From the NCBI GenBank assembly GCA_905233795.1, contig CAJOFP010000101.1, positions 1-5,847 of the forward strand: 5,847 nt of DNA, read 5' to 3'. Origin of the DNA: an uncultured Oscillibacter sp. GTDB lineage: Bacteria; Bacillota; Clostridia; Oscillospirales; Oscillospiraceae. The position numbers and the translations under genes were made by a program. Below, in pieces: positions 1 through 5,201 of the stretch; within the stretch, counting starts at the first letter, position 1, and each line of letters begins with the position of its first letter. The notes under the pieces are model-generated. The model ran no database searches and had not been told where the DNA came from. It saw nothing but the letters and a program-made list of their open reading frames with translations.

Positions 1-8
1 ATTTTAAT

Positions 9-69
9 CCCCTCTGTCTGATTGTTGATTATCAATCGCAATCGAACAGGGGGGAGATTTTTTATTTTT
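9..69 (+). terminator. Rho-independent terminator of an upstream gene
   Basis: The left arm CCCCTCTGT (9-17) pairs with ACAGGGGGG (46-54) with one G-T wobble. The stem continues inward as GATTG/CAATC and then TTGA/TCAA around a small loop. The right arm is followed by AGA and then a T-rich tract (58-69, broken by one A). Stem plus T tract is the classic intrinsic terminator form on the + strand. It separates the spoIIIA operon from whatever gene lies to the left of the window, which is not visible. Confidence 0.82.
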
Positions 70-84
70 ATCACGCGAATCCGG

Positions 85-113
85 TTATAAATCAGGACGA
101 GCCGTCATAGATT
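85..113 (+). promoter_or_regulatory. Candidate sigma-E promoter for the spoIIIA operon
   Basis: CATAGATT at 106-113 matches the B. subtilis sigma-E -10 consensus CATACANT at all but one fixed base. TTATAAA at 85-91 is a looser match to the -35 element (KMATATT), with a 14-nt spacer, which is the usual spacing. The site lies 33 bp before the spoIIIAA start and just after a terminator, where the operon promoter should be. spoIIIA is known to be transcribed in the mother cell by sigma-E in B. subtilis. The -35 match is weak, so this remains a candidate. Confidence 0.5.
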
Positions 114-146
114 GATAGAAATATAAAAAAATCCGGGGGGAATATC

Positions 147-1166
147 ATGGAGCGTGAAAATAATAATCAAACGGCGCGGCGATATGTCGGCGATAATAAT
201 CAAGCGGCGCGGCGATATGTCGGCGCGGTGATGTTATTGCCCAGTCGGTTCAGGGCGGCGGCGTTAAAATTGCCGGAGGAATTACAGGCTGTCGCGGAAG
301 AAATCAGAATCCGGGCCGGACAAAATATAACGGTCGTGTTGCCGGATAAAGAAATAGAATTGAATATCGCGGCGGAGCCGGAGGATTTGGAGATTTTATG
401 CGATCTGGCGACGGGCTTTTCCCGTTACGCGGCGGCGGAGACCATACGGGAGGGATATTTAAACGTAGAGGGCGGCTATCGCGTGGGACTGTGCGGGACG
501 GCGGTCATGAAAGACGGCGTGAATTATAATTTAAAAGATTTGTCATCGGCGGTAATCAGAATAGGGCGCGAACGAAAGGGAATCGCGGATAAAATCGCGC
601 CGGATTTGTTTCAAAACGGCGAATTGCGAAATATTTTAATACTATCGCCGCCGGGCGTCGGGAAAACGACGTTGTTGCGCGATATAATCCGGGCGTTGTC
701 TTACGGCGTAACGGGTTATAAGCCGTTGCGGGTCGCGCTGATTGACGAACGCGGGGAAATCGCGGTCAGCGTGGCGGGACGGGCTTTGATGGATATAGGC
801 CCCCGGACGGATGTTTTAAACGCCTGTCCCAAGGCGATTGGCGTTCCCGTTTTGTTACGCGCCATGAATCCCGAAGTAATCGCCGTGGACGAAATCACGG
901 CGCGGGAAGATATAAACGCCATGATGACGGCGGCGGGCTGCGGCGTGAAATTACTGGCGACGATACACGCCGGAAGCGTGGAGGAATTAAAAAATAAATT
1001 ATTTTATCGTGATTTATTATCGCAAAATATTTTTAATCTTGCTATTTTAATCAAAAATACGCCGGACGGGAGAAAATATGAGATTTATAATTTAGATAAT
1101 AATTTAAATAATTTAAATAATTTAAAAATGTTACCGGACGCCGGAACTGTCGCGGGAGATGATTAA
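147..1166 (+). CDS. spoIIIAA: Stage III sporulation protein AA, ATPase of the SpoIIIA-SpoIIQ channel
   Basis: This is a cytoplasmic secretion-type ATPase (related to type II/IV secretion ATPases) that is thought to power the SpoIIIA channel from the mother-cell side during engulfment. The 339-residue product has the family marks in order: 'EEIRIRAGQ' near 51-59, 'GGYRVGLCGTAV' at 109-120, a P-loop SPPGVGKTT at 167-175, 'LIDERGEIA' at 198-206, and a Walker B-like 'VIAVDEI' at 244-250, followed by a conserved 'LLATIHAG' stretch. The ATG at 147 has a run of six G six bases upstream, so it is preferred over the in-frame ATG at 231, which has no clear ribosome binding site. That choice adds about 28 residues carrying an 11-residue direct repeat (NNQ..ARRYVG) that most family members lack. 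The C-terminus also ends in a low-complexity NNL repeat. The gene overlaps spoIIIAB by 8 bp. The identification is firm; the start is moderately certain. Confidence 0.96.
   Translation: MERENNNQTARRYVGDNNQAARRYVGAVMLLPSRFRAAALKLPEELQAVAEEIRIRAGQNITVVLPDKEIELNIAAEPEDLEILCDLATGFSRYAAAETIREGYLNVEGGYRVGLCGTAVMKDGVNYNLKDLSSAVIRIGRERKGIADKIAPDLFQNGELRNILILSPPGVGKTTLLRDIIRALSYGVTGYKPLRVALIDERGEIAVSVAGRALMDIGPRTDVLNACPKAIGVPVLLRAMNPEVIAVDEITAREDINAMMTAAGCGVKLLATIHAGSVEELKNKLFYRDLLSQNIFNLAILIKNTPDGRKYEIYNLDNNLNNLNNLKMLPDAGTVAGDD
159..224 (+). repeat. 33-bp tandem duplication in the spoIIIAA 5' end
   Basis: Two adjacent 33-bp copies (159-191 and 192-224) agree at 31 of 33 positions and differ only at bases 1 and 13. 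They are in frame and encode an 11-residue unit ending in ARRYVG, in the N-terminal extension of SpoIIIAA, before the conserved domain. The near identity suggests a recent duplication. Confidence 0.9.
1098..1124 (+). repeat. 9-bp in-frame tandem repeat (NNL)3 in the spoIIIAA C-terminal tail
   Basis: Three perfect copies of AATAATTTA encode Asn-Asn-Leu three times, preceded by a related 'NLD'. The repeat lies past the conserved ATPase core, where length change should be tolerated. It resembles the 9-bp array inside spoIIIAE. Confidence 0.85.
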
Positions 1167-1643
1167 AAAAATGCTGAAATTGACGGGCGCGGCATTGATT
1201 TTAACGGGCGCGGGTTTGTGTTGGCTGTCGGCGTATCGGGAGAGAGTGAAACAGCGGGAAATTTTATATGATTTGGCGTCGTGTTTTTATCGTCTGTCGG
1301 ATGAGATTAGAATTACGCGCAAGCCAATCGCGCTTTTGTGCGGACGAGCGGCGGCGGATTGCGTATCGGACGCGGGGAGATTTTTTGAGAGAATCGCAAG
1401 CGCGGCGCGGGATGTAAATAAAAACGCGGCGCGGGAGTAAATCAAAAAGATAAAAAAAGATTAATCGAAATCGGCGGGGATTTGCGCGGGGATGAGGAAC
1501 GCGTGATGAAAATTTTATCATCGGCGGGAGAGTATTTCGCGGGAAGATTTGATAAATTGGAACAATCGGCGCGGGAAGATAATAAAAGAATCGCGGCTTT
1601 GATTTTATCGGGCGGCGCGCTGCTGGTGATTTTGTTATATTAA
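1159..1643 (+). CDS. spoIIIAB: Stage III sporulation protein AB, apparently frameshifted
   Basis: SpoIIIAB is a small bitopic membrane protein of the SpoIIIA complex, with membrane segments at both ends and a helical middle. The N-terminal half is read in the frame of 1159 (TM at about residues 7-25, 'YRERVKQREILYDLASCFYRLSDEIRI') and stops at 1438-1440. The C-terminal half lies in the -1 frame, open from 1422 to the TAA at 1641-1643. It reads 'KKRLIEIGGDLRGDEERVM', a helix, then a terminal hydrophobic segment 'ALILSGGALLVILLY', which matches the usual end of this family. One extra base between 1422 and 1440, for example a sixth A in the run 1420-1424, would join them into about 161 residues, close to the normal ~170. 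The start at 1159 overlaps spoIIIAA by 8 bp; ATG 1171 in the same frame is also possible. It may be a sequencing error, a real pseudogene, or less likely recoding. Confidence 0.85.
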
Positions 1644-1670
1644 ATTATATTTTCGCGTGAGAATTATATT

Positions 1671-1678
1671 AAGGTGGG
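1671..1678 (+). promoter_or_regulatory. Ribosome binding site setting the GTG start of spoIIIAC
   Basis: AAGGTGGG lies six bases before the GTG at 1685. No ATG in that frame gives a full-length SpoIIIAC, so this site supports the GTG start. Confidence 0.7.
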
Positions 1679-1684
1679 AACGGC

Positions 1685-1879
1685 GTGGATGTGGATTTGG
1701 TCTTTCGTATCGCGGCGATGGGGATATTAGTAGCGGTTTTGAATCAGTTACTTGCGCGATCCGGGAGAGAGGAACAAGCCATGATGACAACGCTTGCGGG
1801 CTTGATTGTGGTCTTAATGTTATTAGTTCGTAAAATCAGCGAGTTATTTGATTTAATTAAGGCGTTATTTCGGTTTTGA
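1685..1879 (+). CDS. spoIIIAC: Stage III sporulation protein AC
   Basis: SpoIIIAC is a very small two-helix membrane protein of the SpoIIIA channel, thought to sit in the mother-cell-derived membrane with SpoIIIAD. The 64-residue product is the usual family length. The first hydrophobic helix is at about residues 6-24, followed by the signature loop 'GREEQA' at 27-32, a second helix at about 36-50, and an amphipathic tail 'SELFDLIKALF'. It begins with GTG. It follows spoIIIAB by 41 bp. It is separated from spoIIIAD by a 161-bp repeat element, whereas these two genes are normally almost contiguous. Confidence 0.96.
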   Translation: MDVDLVFRIAAMGILVAVLNQLLARSGREEQAMMTTLAGLIVVLMLLVRKISELFDLIKALFRF

Positions 1880-1907
1880 CGGGGGATTTTTTGAACCTCA
1901 CCCCCTG

Positions 1908-1935
1908 TCCCCCTCTCCTTATAAGGAGAGGGGGA
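1908..1935. repeat. Left hairpin: 28-bp perfect palindrome
   Basis: TCCCCCTCTCC reads into TTATAA and back out as its exact complement GGAGAGGGGGA, so all 28 bases are palindromic. In the operon transcript this would be a very stable stem. No T tract follows it on the + strand, so it does not look like a terminator for the operon. Confidence 0.9.
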
Positions 1936-2007
1936 ACGAAAAAATAACAATTCCGGTTTAAAATTTAATATTTTCTAATATTTTTGACGGAAATCCAAAA
2001 ATTTAGT

Positions 2008-2036
2008 TCCCCCTCTCCTAATTCAGGAGAGGGGGA
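2008..2036. repeat. Right hairpin: 12-bp stem, 5-nt loop
   Basis: TCCCCCTCTCCT (2008-2019) pairs with AGGAGAGGGGGA (2025-2036) around the loop AATTC. The stem sequence is the same as in the left hairpin. The difference is the loop: AATTC here, against a fully palindromic TTATAA centre on the left. It ends about 42 bp before the spoIIIAD start, without a following T tract. Confidence 0.88.
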
Positions 2037-2078
2037 CAGGGGGTGAGGTTCAGGAGATAAAAAACAGGGTGAACGCGT

Positions 2079-2462
2079 ATGGATTTAATCACACGGGCGG
2101 CGGCGTTATGCGTGGCGGGGGCTTTGATAATTTTAATTATTAAACAAGGCAGTCCGGCGACCGCGCCTCTGACGGCGGCGGGAATTATTATTACAATCGC
2201 GTTGTTTCTCATGCCGTCGATAGGGGAATTATTGGGCTTTTTTGAGATGATGGAAGATAAAAGCGGCGGGAATTTAATCAGGCCGTTATATAAAACGCTT
2301 GGAATCGCGCTGGTTACGCGGATTGGGGGGGATTTATGCCGGGACGCGGGAGAATCGGCGTTAGCGTCGGCGTTGGACGCGGCGGGGAGCGTATGCGCGT
2401 TACTGGTCGCCCTGCCGCTTCTGACGGATGTCATGAATATTTTACTCGCGCTGATGGAGTAA
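2079..2462 (+). CDS. spoIIIAD: Stage III sporulation protein AD
   Basis: SpoIIIAD is a polytopic membrane component of the SpoIIIA-SpoIIQ channel and a partner of SpoIIIAC. The 127-residue product is full length (family about 130). Membrane segments run at about residues 5-21, 30-46 and 101-125. The conserved middle 'KTLGIALVTRIGGDLCRDAGESALA' at about 72-96 is typical of the family. AGGGTGA at 2066-2072, six bases before the ATG, is the ribosome binding site and lies outside the inverted-repeat element. The stop at 2460-2462 overlaps the reading frame of spoIIIAE. Confidence 0.96.
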   Translation: MDLITRAAALCVAGALIILIIKQGSPATAPLTAAGIIITIALFLMPSIGELLGFFEMMEDKSGGNLIRPLYKTLGIALVTRIGGDLCRDAGESALASALDAAGSVCALLVALPLLTDVMNILLALME

Positions 2463-3595
2463 ATAAAAATAAATATTTAAAATTAATATTAAGAATATTA
2501 TTGATATATTTGTTATTAATAATATTTGGAATATCGGCGCGGGGAGTATATGAAAACGAGTGGGGGGATATAAATCAAAATATACCGGAAGAGGCGCGGG
2601 ATTTTTTGCGGGATGATTTAAATGATTTAGATGATTTAGATAATTTAAATAGTTTAGAGAGTTTGGATAATATAAATAATAGCGCGGGAAAAATATGGGA
2701 CAGGACGGCGGAACTGGCGCGGGAGATTGTAAAAAATCGCGTAAAGAGCGCGGCGGGGATTTTAATCGCCGTGATTTTATGCGGCGCGGCGCGGGGATTA
2801 TCAGAGAATAAAATAAATGATTTGATTATAAATTTATGCGGCGCGTTGTATATTACGGCGTTCAGCGCGGGAAGTCTGGAAAATTTAATCGGATTGAGCT
2901 GGAAAACGATAGAGGATTTGAATTTATTTTCGGGCGCGTTATTGCCTGTACTGGCGGCGGCGACGGCGGCTTCCGGAGCCGTGACCGGCGCGGCGGTTCG
3001 GAACGTCACGGCGGTATTTTTGATAGATATTTTTATAAAATTTATAAATAATATATTCATGCCGTTGATATATGTATATATCGGTCTGCTTACGGCGTCC
3101 TGCGCGGCGTCCGAAAATCGGATCGGCGCGCTGGCGGAAAGTCTGAAAAAAGCCATGATCGGGATTTTAACCGGTATGCTGTTATTATTTACGATTTATT
3201 TGTCTATATTTCATGTGATTTCCGGCGCGGCGGACGGCGCGGCGGTCAAGACGACAAGGGCGGCGGTGTCGCATATGATCCCCGTCTTGGGCGGGATTAT
3301 CGCGGACGCGTCGGAATCTATCTTGGCGGGCGCGGGCTTGTTAAAAAGCGCAATCGGCGCGTTTGGCATGATAATAATTTTAGCCGCCTGCGCCGGTCCG
3401 TTTTTGCGTCTTGGAATAGAATATTTAATTTATAAAATCACGGCGTTTTTCGCGTCGGCGGCGGGCGCGCCGGAGTTGAATAAACTCTTGGACGGTTTAA
3501 GCGGCGCGTTTGGTTTGGCATTAGGCATGGCGGGAAGCTGTGCGATTTTATTTCTAATCGCCGTATTTAGTTTTTTATCCGCCGCCGCGCCGTGA
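2393..3595 (+). CDS. spoIIIAE: Stage III sporulation protein AE (start uncertain)
   Basis: SpoIIIAE is the large polytopic membrane protein of the SpoIIIA channel (399 residues in B. subtilis). The family-like part starts at about 2462 with a positively charged N-region (NKNKYLK) and a hydrophobic signal-type segment 'LLIYLLLIIFGISARG'. A hydrophilic stretch with an acidic DDL/NDL repeat follows, then several membrane helices, including the typical 'LLPVLAAATAASGAVTGAA' and the C-terminal 'GAFGLALGMAGSCAILFLIAVF'. No ATG, GTG or TTG lies just before this signal segment. I give the in-frame ATG at 2393 (400 residues, overlapping spoIIIAD by 70 bp). ATG 2336, which follows a run of seven G, is the other option. 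Both put a non-homologous extension translated from the spoIIIAD region in front of the signal segment. The identity is firm; the start is not. Confidence 0.93.
   Translation: MRVTGRPAASDGCHEYFTRADGVNKNKYLKLILRILLIYLLLIIFGISARGVYENEWGDINQNIPEEARDFLRDDLNDLDDLDNLNSLESLDNINNSAGKIWDRTAELAREIVKNRVKSAAGILIAVILCGAARGLSENKINDLIINLCGALYITAFSAGSLENLIGLSWKTIEDLNLFSGALLPVLAAATAASGAVTGAAVRNVTAVFLIDIFIKFINNIFMPLIYVYIGLLTASCAASENRIGALAESLKKAMIGILTGMLLLFTIYLSIFHVISGAADGAAVKTTRAAVSHMIPVLGGIIADASESILAGAGLLKSAIGAFGMIIILAACAGPFLRLGIEYLIYKITAFFASAAGAPELNKLLDGLSGAFGLALGMAGSCAILFLIAVFSFLSAAAP
2612..2674 (+). repeat. 9-bp degenerate tandem array in spoIIIAE (seven units)
   Basis: Seven 9-bp units, related to GATGATTTA, follow one another in frame and encode DDL NDL DDL DNL NSL ESL DNI. 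They fall in the hydrophilic stretch after the signal segment and before the first conserved helices. The result is an acidic, Leu-spaced stretch that could be helical. Confidence 0.85.
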
Positions 3596-3647
3596 AATTA
3601 AAATATAAAATAATAATAAAATAATTCAGAAAGCGCGTGATAAAAAA

Positions 3648-4157
3648 ATGCTGTCGGGCGTGCGGGAATGGCTGAAAAGCGTGATGATTATTACTATCTT
3701 GATTTCGACGGCGGAAATTTTAATGCCGGCGGGGAATATCAAAAAAATATGGTCATTTACGGGCGGATTGATTTTATTAACGGCCTTGGCGGGGCCGTTT
3801 ATAAATAATAATAATAATATAAAAATCACGGGGGATTATAATTATTATAATCAGGAAGTCACGCGGCGGCGGACGGAACTGGAAACGCGCAATCAGAAAG
3901 CGATTGCCGATAAAACGGCGGAGGCGTGTAATTTATGGATAGAAAATCGGGCGCGGGAAATGGGATTTGATATACAGGCGGAAACAGGATTTAAAATCGA
4001 AAACGGGATTCCAATTCCGTGGGAAGTGATTTTATACGCCGATTGGGAGAATTTATTATTAAATTTAAATGATATAGAGCGTTTGGAGAATTTAAAAAAT
4101 CAAATCGCGCTGGAATTGGGTATCCCGGAGGAGCGGCAGACGCGGGAAAATAAATAA
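3648..4157 (+). CDS. spoIIIAF: Stage III sporulation protein AF
   Basis: SpoIIIAF is a bitopic/two-helix membrane protein of the SpoIIIA complex with a C-terminal soluble domain related to the ring-building folds of the channel. The 169-residue product starts 'MLSGVREWLKSV', with a first helix at about 9-26 and a second at about 34-52 ('WSFTGGLILLTALAGPF'). A poly-Asn stretch (53-57), a charged helical linker and the C-terminal 'LKNQIALELGIPEE' follow, as in the family. It is somewhat shorter than the B. subtilis protein (206). No good ribosome binding site precedes the ATG; the 52-bp gap after spoIIIAE is AT-rich. The stop codon abuts the stop of the convergent regulator gene, and spoIIIAG and spoIIIAH do not follow. 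Confidence 0.9.
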   Translation: MLSGVREWLKSVMIITILISTAEILMPAGNIKKIWSFTGGLILLTALAGPFINNNNNIKITGDYNYYNQEVTRRRTELETRNQKAIADKTAEACNLWIENRAREMGFDIQAETGFKIENGIPIPWEVILYADWENLLLNLNDIERLENLKNQIALELGIPEERQTRENK

Positions 4158-4937
4158 TTAAATCCAGTCGAGGCCGGAGAGACGCCAGAGGTGAAGAATA
4201 TGCAGACGCATGGAAGTTTCCGCGCCGTCGGGATCGTGAACGGATAAATAATATAAAATATCGTTGTGATCCGACACAAACGGATTATTTTGAACGCCGG
4301 GGGAAACGGACTGGAACGCGGATTGAACGCCGGGGGAAACGGACTGGAACGCGGATTGAACGCCGGGCGGAACGGATTGGGAAACGGATTGAACGCCGGA
4401 GGATAAGCCGGGGGATAAGGGCGACGGCATGGCGTAAAAAATCTCGGATAAAAAGCGCGCCGCGGGACGATTCCCGCCGGATTCGGCGATAAGCTGATGA
4501 AAATGGAAATACTCCCGGAAAAAGTCCTGTTTTTGTTCGACGAGTAAGCGCATGGCATTGAAAGAGTCCTGTAATTTTTTTAAATTTTCGTCGGAAATCA
4601 GACGGGCGGCGGCGTGGGCGGTCATGGGTTCCAGAGCCAGACGCAGTTCCAGCAGTTCGCGTATATTGGCGTCGGCGCAAATCGCGTTTTGTTCCCGCGC
4701 GGGCTTGACGCGGTCAGAGATAACAAACGTACCGCGTCCGCGCCGGACTTCCAATAAGCCGTTCGCGCATAATACGCGGATGGCTTCTCTCAATGTAATG
4801 CGGCTGATGCCCAGTTCGTTGGACAAGTCCAGTTCGTTGGGGATTTTATCGCCGGGACGGAATCGGCGTTGATTGACGATCATGTTTGTGATTTCCTCTA
4901 CGGCCTGTTGGGACAGCGGCGCGGACGGCGTATTCAT
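4158..4937 (-). CDS. GntR-family regulator, FadR subfamily (FCD domain) with a repeat insertion
   Basis: This is a predicted DNA-binding repressor or activator of 259 residues. The winged helix-turn-helix is at about 7-75 ('GDKIPNELDLSNELGISRITLREAIRVLCANGLLEVRRGRGTF' region). A helical FCD ligand domain follows at about 92-250. Within FCD the 'FHQLIAESGGN' segment (146-156), 'DHNDILYYL' and 'MRLHI' are recognisable. The metal-binding His positions appear as H147, H224 and H246, but the Asp of the usual DxxxH pattern is Tyr (Y143). A low-complexity insert of about 45 residues (172-217) holds 11-residue repeats (PGVQSAFQSVS). AAGGGG ten bases upstream of the ATG supports the start. The effector and target genes are unknown. 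It may regulate itself or the divergent nifS, but nothing proves this. Confidence 0.88.
   Translation of the reverse strand: MNTPSAPLSQQAVEEITNMIVNQRRFRPGDKIPNELDLSNELGISRITLREAIRVLCANGLLEVRRGRGTFVISDRVKPAREQNAICADANIRELLELRLALEPMTAHAAARLISDENLKKLQDSFNAMRLLVEQKQDFFREYFHFHQLIAESGGNRPAARFLSEIFYAMPSPLSPGLSSGVQSVSQSVPPGVQSAFQSVSPGVQSAFQSVSPGVQNNPFVSDHNDILYYLSVHDPDGAETSMRLHILHLWRLSGLDWI
4291..4399 (-). repeat. 33-bp tandem repeat inside the GntR regulator gene
   Basis: Two identical 33-bp units (4291-4323 and 4324-4356) are followed by a diverged third (4357-4389) and the first 10 bp of a fourth (4390-4399). They are in frame on the minus strand and encode PGVQSAFQSVS-type units within the FCD domain, in a loop between helices. 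The perfect identity of two units suggests recent expansion or ongoing copy-number change. Confidence 0.92.
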
Positions 4938-5001
4938 GAGATATAGACCCCTTTTTATATTTTTAATTTATATTTTAATTAATTTTAATTATATTTATTT
5001 A

Positions 5002-5015
5002 AAAATCATGATTTT
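5002..5015. promoter_or_regulatory. 14-bp perfect palindrome upstream of the GntR gene
   Basis: AAAATCATGATTTT is a perfect palindrome 65 bp upstream of the regulator start. It could be an operator for the regulator, but it does not contain the GT-N3-AC core expected for FadR-type operators. It lies in an AT-rich tract, so chance is possible. Confidence 0.3.
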
Positions 5016-5040
5016 GAAGATTATAAAATTTTCACGGATG

Positions 5041-5097
5041 GGATATGATAAAGATATAATATGATAATATAAAATATAGGATATGCTAAAAATATAA
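5041..5097. repeat. Direct repeats in the gntR-nifS intergenic region
   Basis: The 19-bp sequence starting GGATATGATAAAG (5041-5059) recurs at 5079-5097 with 17 of 19 matches. The core ATATGATAA occurs once more between them (5059-5067). The spacing of the three cores is 16 and 22 bp. They lie 29 bp and more upstream of the nifS -35 box. They could be regulator binding sites or simple AT-rich duplication. The bare 264-bp intergenic region contains no gene that I can see. Confidence 0.55.
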
Positions 5098-5108
5098 AAA
5101 AAGCAAGG

Positions 5109-5123
5109 GCATTGATAAAATGC
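5109..5123. promoter_or_regulatory. Short inverted repeat next to the nifS -35 box
   Basis: GCATT-GATAA-AATGC is a 5-bp inverted repeat with a 5-nt spacer, ending two bases before the -35 hexamer. This is a place where an operator would act. It is short and could be chance. Confidence 0.3.
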
Positions 5124-5125
5124 TA

Positions 5126-5154
5126 TTGACATAGTATTTAGATAGGTATATAAT
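5126..5154 (+). promoter_or_regulatory. Perfect-consensus sigma-A promoter for nifS
   Basis: TTGACA (5126-5131) and TATAAT (5149-5154) are separated by exactly 17 bp, giving full consensus in both boxes. Transcription should start near 5161, leaving a leader of about 40 nt. Such a strong core promoter is usually held in check by a repressor. The nearby repeats and the divergent GntR gene are candidates for that control. Confidence 0.9.
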
Positions 5155-5201
5155 TTGTAAAATAATAAATAAAAAATAAAATCGGGAGTGAAATTAAAAT
5201 C

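Larger units (their letters stand above)
1892..2052 (+). mobile_element. REPIN/MITE-like inverted-repeat element between spoIIIAC and spoIIIAD
   Basis: A perfect 28-bp terminal inverted repeat (1892-1919 against 2025-2052, beginning TGAACCTCACCCCC) bounds a 161-bp segment. Each end is also a hairpin on its own (1908-1935 and 2008-2036), and the two hairpins face each other. Between them are about 68 bp of AT-rich DNA without a coding frame. No target-site duplication is apparent. This architecture fits a REPIN (two inverted REP palindromes, moved by an IS200/IS605-like RAYT transposase) or a short MITE. The element interrupts an operon junction that is normally tight. The orientation given is arbitrary. 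Whether it recurs elsewhere in the genome cannot be seen here. Confidence 0.75.

Noticed and set aside
1417..1425. Programmed -1 frameshift signal in spoIIIAB
   Set aside because: The heptamer is T AAA AAC, which lacks the three identical first bases, and I see no clear downstream stem or pseudoknot. Kept only as a low-probability option.
1892..2052. CRISPR array or operon terminator
   Set aside because: There are only two inverted repeat copies and no regular direct repeat-spacer pattern. No T tract follows the hairpins on the + strand.
2575..3156. Long minus-strand open frame (193 codons) opposite spoIIIAE
   Set aside because: It is fully antisense to a conserved membrane protein gene, and its Ser/Lys/Ile-rich translation shows no recognisable domain.
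4100..4680. Two further minus-strand open frames with Pro/Arg/Phe-rich repeats over the regulator gene
   Set aside because: They are other-frame readings of the regulator's 33-bp repeat region. The regulator frame itself has a clear wHTH and FCD domain.
4938..5125. Sigma-A promoter for the GntR gene on the minus strand
   Set aside because: Several TATAAT-like boxes occur by AT richness, but none has a convincing -35 at 16-18 bp.
5126..5151. IscR-type operator in the nifS promoter (TGAC ... AGGTAT)
   Set aside because: The half-sites are about 3 bp too far apart for the usual 25-bp IscR motif, and the central AGTC is missing. The similarity comes mostly from the -35 and -10 boxes.
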